From: Caulobacterales bacterium
Lineage (GTDB): Bacteria > Pseudomonadota > Alphaproteobacteria > Caulobacterales > Caulobacteraceae
NCBI GenBank assembly: GCA_947480815.1
Contig: CANKEA010000056.1
Location: 1-7,424, forward strand
DNA length: 7,424 nucleotides
Direction of reading: 5' to 3'
Part shown: piece after piece, positions 6,404 to 7,424 of the stretch
Layout: each line of letters begins with the position of its first letter
Numbering within the stretch: the stretch's first letter is position 1
Notes under the pieces: model-generated
The model's input: the letters and a program-made list of their open reading frames with translations, nothing else
Told to the model about the DNA's origin: nothing
Databases searched by the model: none
Position numbers and translations under genes: made by a program

Positions 6404-7424
6404 TTAGACCAGTGCCCCGTGACAGTGCTTGAACTTCTTGCCGGAACCGCAGGGGCAGGGCGCATTGCGGGCGGTGCTTTCCCAGTTTTCTGGCAGGGAC
6501 GATACCGGCAGGGCCTCGCGTTGTTCTGGGGAGAGTCCGTATGGCAAGGCACCGCCGACGGCGGCGTTTTCGCCGGTCACGGGGTCGATATGCACCTCGA
6601 CCATCTGGCTGCGCAGCGGGGCCTCGGGCTCGGGTTGCATCTCGATCTGCACCGTCATCAGCCAGCGCGTTACATTGGTGCGCAGGTTGCTGAGCAAGGT
6701 CTCGAACAGGGTGAAGGCTTCGGTCTTGTATTCGTTGAGCGGATCGCGTTGGCCATAGCCGCGCAGGCCGATGACATTGCGCAGGTGATCCAGGTGCATC
6801 AGGTGCTCGCGCCACTGTAGGTCGACCATCTGCAGCAGGAAGTTCTTCTCGATGCGGCGCATCTGCTCGGATGAGGTCAGGGCCTCACGCTCGGCGGCAC
6901 GGGCGTTGGCGGCGTTCAGGATGCGCTCCTGAATTTCCTCATTGGCGATGCCGTCCTCGGCTGCCCAAGCCTTGAGGGGCAGTTCCAGGCCCAGGATCAT
7001 CTGGACGCGCTCGTCCAGACCGTCGATGTCCCACTGCTCGGCATAGGCCTTGGGCGGCAGGTGTCTTGTGACCAGGTCTTCGACGACCTCGATGCGCATC
7101 TCGTCGACAATGGCCGACATGTCGTCGGATTCCATGAATTCCTGGCGCTGCTCAAACACAGCTTTGCGCTGGTCGTTCACGACGTCGTCGTATTTCAACA
7201 GGTTTTTGCGGATCTCGTAGTTACGCTGTTCGACGCGCTTTTGGGCGGTGGCGATAGCGCCGTTCAGCCACTTATGGGTGATGGCCTCGCCTTCCTGTAC
7301 CCCGAACGTCCGCATGATGGCGTCCAGACGCTCGCCGGCGAAGATGCGCAGCAGGTCGTCCTCGCAGGACAGGAAGAACTTCGAGGTACCAGGGTCGCCC
7401 TGACGGCCGGTACGGCCACGCAGC
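6404..7424 (-). CDS. secA: Protein translocase subunit SecA, C-terminal 339 residues (5' end outside window)
   Basis: SecA is the ATPase that drives unfolded preproteins through SecYEG in the inner membrane. The frame is open to the right edge, so the Met codon at 7315-7313 is internal and not the start. The visible part opens with [19 protein letters not shown], the arginine-finger motif VI region of the second helicase domain. It continues through [16 protein letters not shown], the helical scaffold region [20 protein letters not shown] and the helical wing segments to [20 protein letters not shown], a strong SecA signature. An acidic/proline-containing linker (EPEAP) leads to the C-terminal zinc-binding SEC-C motif [13 protein letters not shown] (C-x-C-x8-C-H, encoded at 6457-6419), which binds SecB and ribosomes in other proteobacteria. 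The protein ends four residues later (GALV). It converges on accA, so it ends a separate transcription unit. Confidence 0.99.
   Translation of the reverse strand, partial: LRGRTGRQGDPGTSKFFLSCEDDLLRIFAGERLDAIMRTFGVQEGEAITHKWLNGAIATAQKRVEQRNYEIRKNLLKYDDVVNDQRKAVFEQRQEFMESDDMSAIVDEMRIEVVEDLVTRHLPPKAYAEQWDIDGLDERVQMILGLELPLKAWAAEDGIANEEIQERILNAANARAAEREALTSSEQMRRIEKNFLLQMVDLQWREHLMHLDHLRNVIGLRGYGQRDPLNEYKTEAFTLFETLLSNLRTNVTRWLMTVQIEMQPEPEAPLRSQMVEVHIDPVTGENAAVGGALPYGLSPEQREALPVSSLPENWESTARNAPCPCGSGKKFKHCHGALV

Noticed and set aside
6404..7315. Reading the SecA fragment as a complete 303-residue gene starting at Met 7315
   Set aside because: The frame stays open to 7424 and the extra residues ([12 protein letters not shown] onward) are canonical SecA, so the Met is internal and the gene is cut by the window edge.

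Overview
This window looks like chromosomal core sequence from a GC-rich alphaproteobacterium. Caulobacterales (Caulobacter, Phenylobacterium, Brevundimonas and relatives) is my best guess. That rests on protein style, high GC codon use and an ELM1-family gene beside greA; it is inference, with no database match behind it. I see no insertion sequence, phage gene, tRNA, rRNA, CRISPR array or composition break.

Layout from left to right. The minus strand carries a compact run read right to left: carB (1894-5184), a 172-bp gap, greA (1248-1721), an ELM1-family gene (199-1230) and the first 62 codons of an SpsF-like nucleotidyl(cytidylyl)transferase gene (1-186) that leaves the window. The gaps after greA and after the ELM1 gene are only 17 and 12 bp, so those three genes are probably cotranscribed. 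The carB-greA gap holds a candidate greA promoter and two inverted repeats. carB and accA (5366-6322, plus strand) diverge from a 181-bp region with a candidate promoter on each strand and a GC-rich dyad. accA and secA (6404-7424, minus strand, 5' end cut off) converge across 81 bp containing a small hairpin. No stretch over 300 bp lacks a gene.

Functions. CarB makes carbamoyl phosphate for pyrimidines and arginine. GreA rescues backtracked RNA polymerase. AccA is the carboxyltransferase alpha subunit of acetyl-CoA carboxylase, the first committed step of fatty acid synthesis. SecA is the motor of protein export. The two leftmost genes are the least ordinary: an ELM1-family protein, predicted to be glycosyltransferase-like and of unknown bacterial role, directly upstream of a sugar-nucleotide-type transferase. 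Together they hint at a surface-glycan or glycoconjugate function continuing beyond the left edge. I do not see a complete undescribed system inside this window; this gene pair is the best lead.
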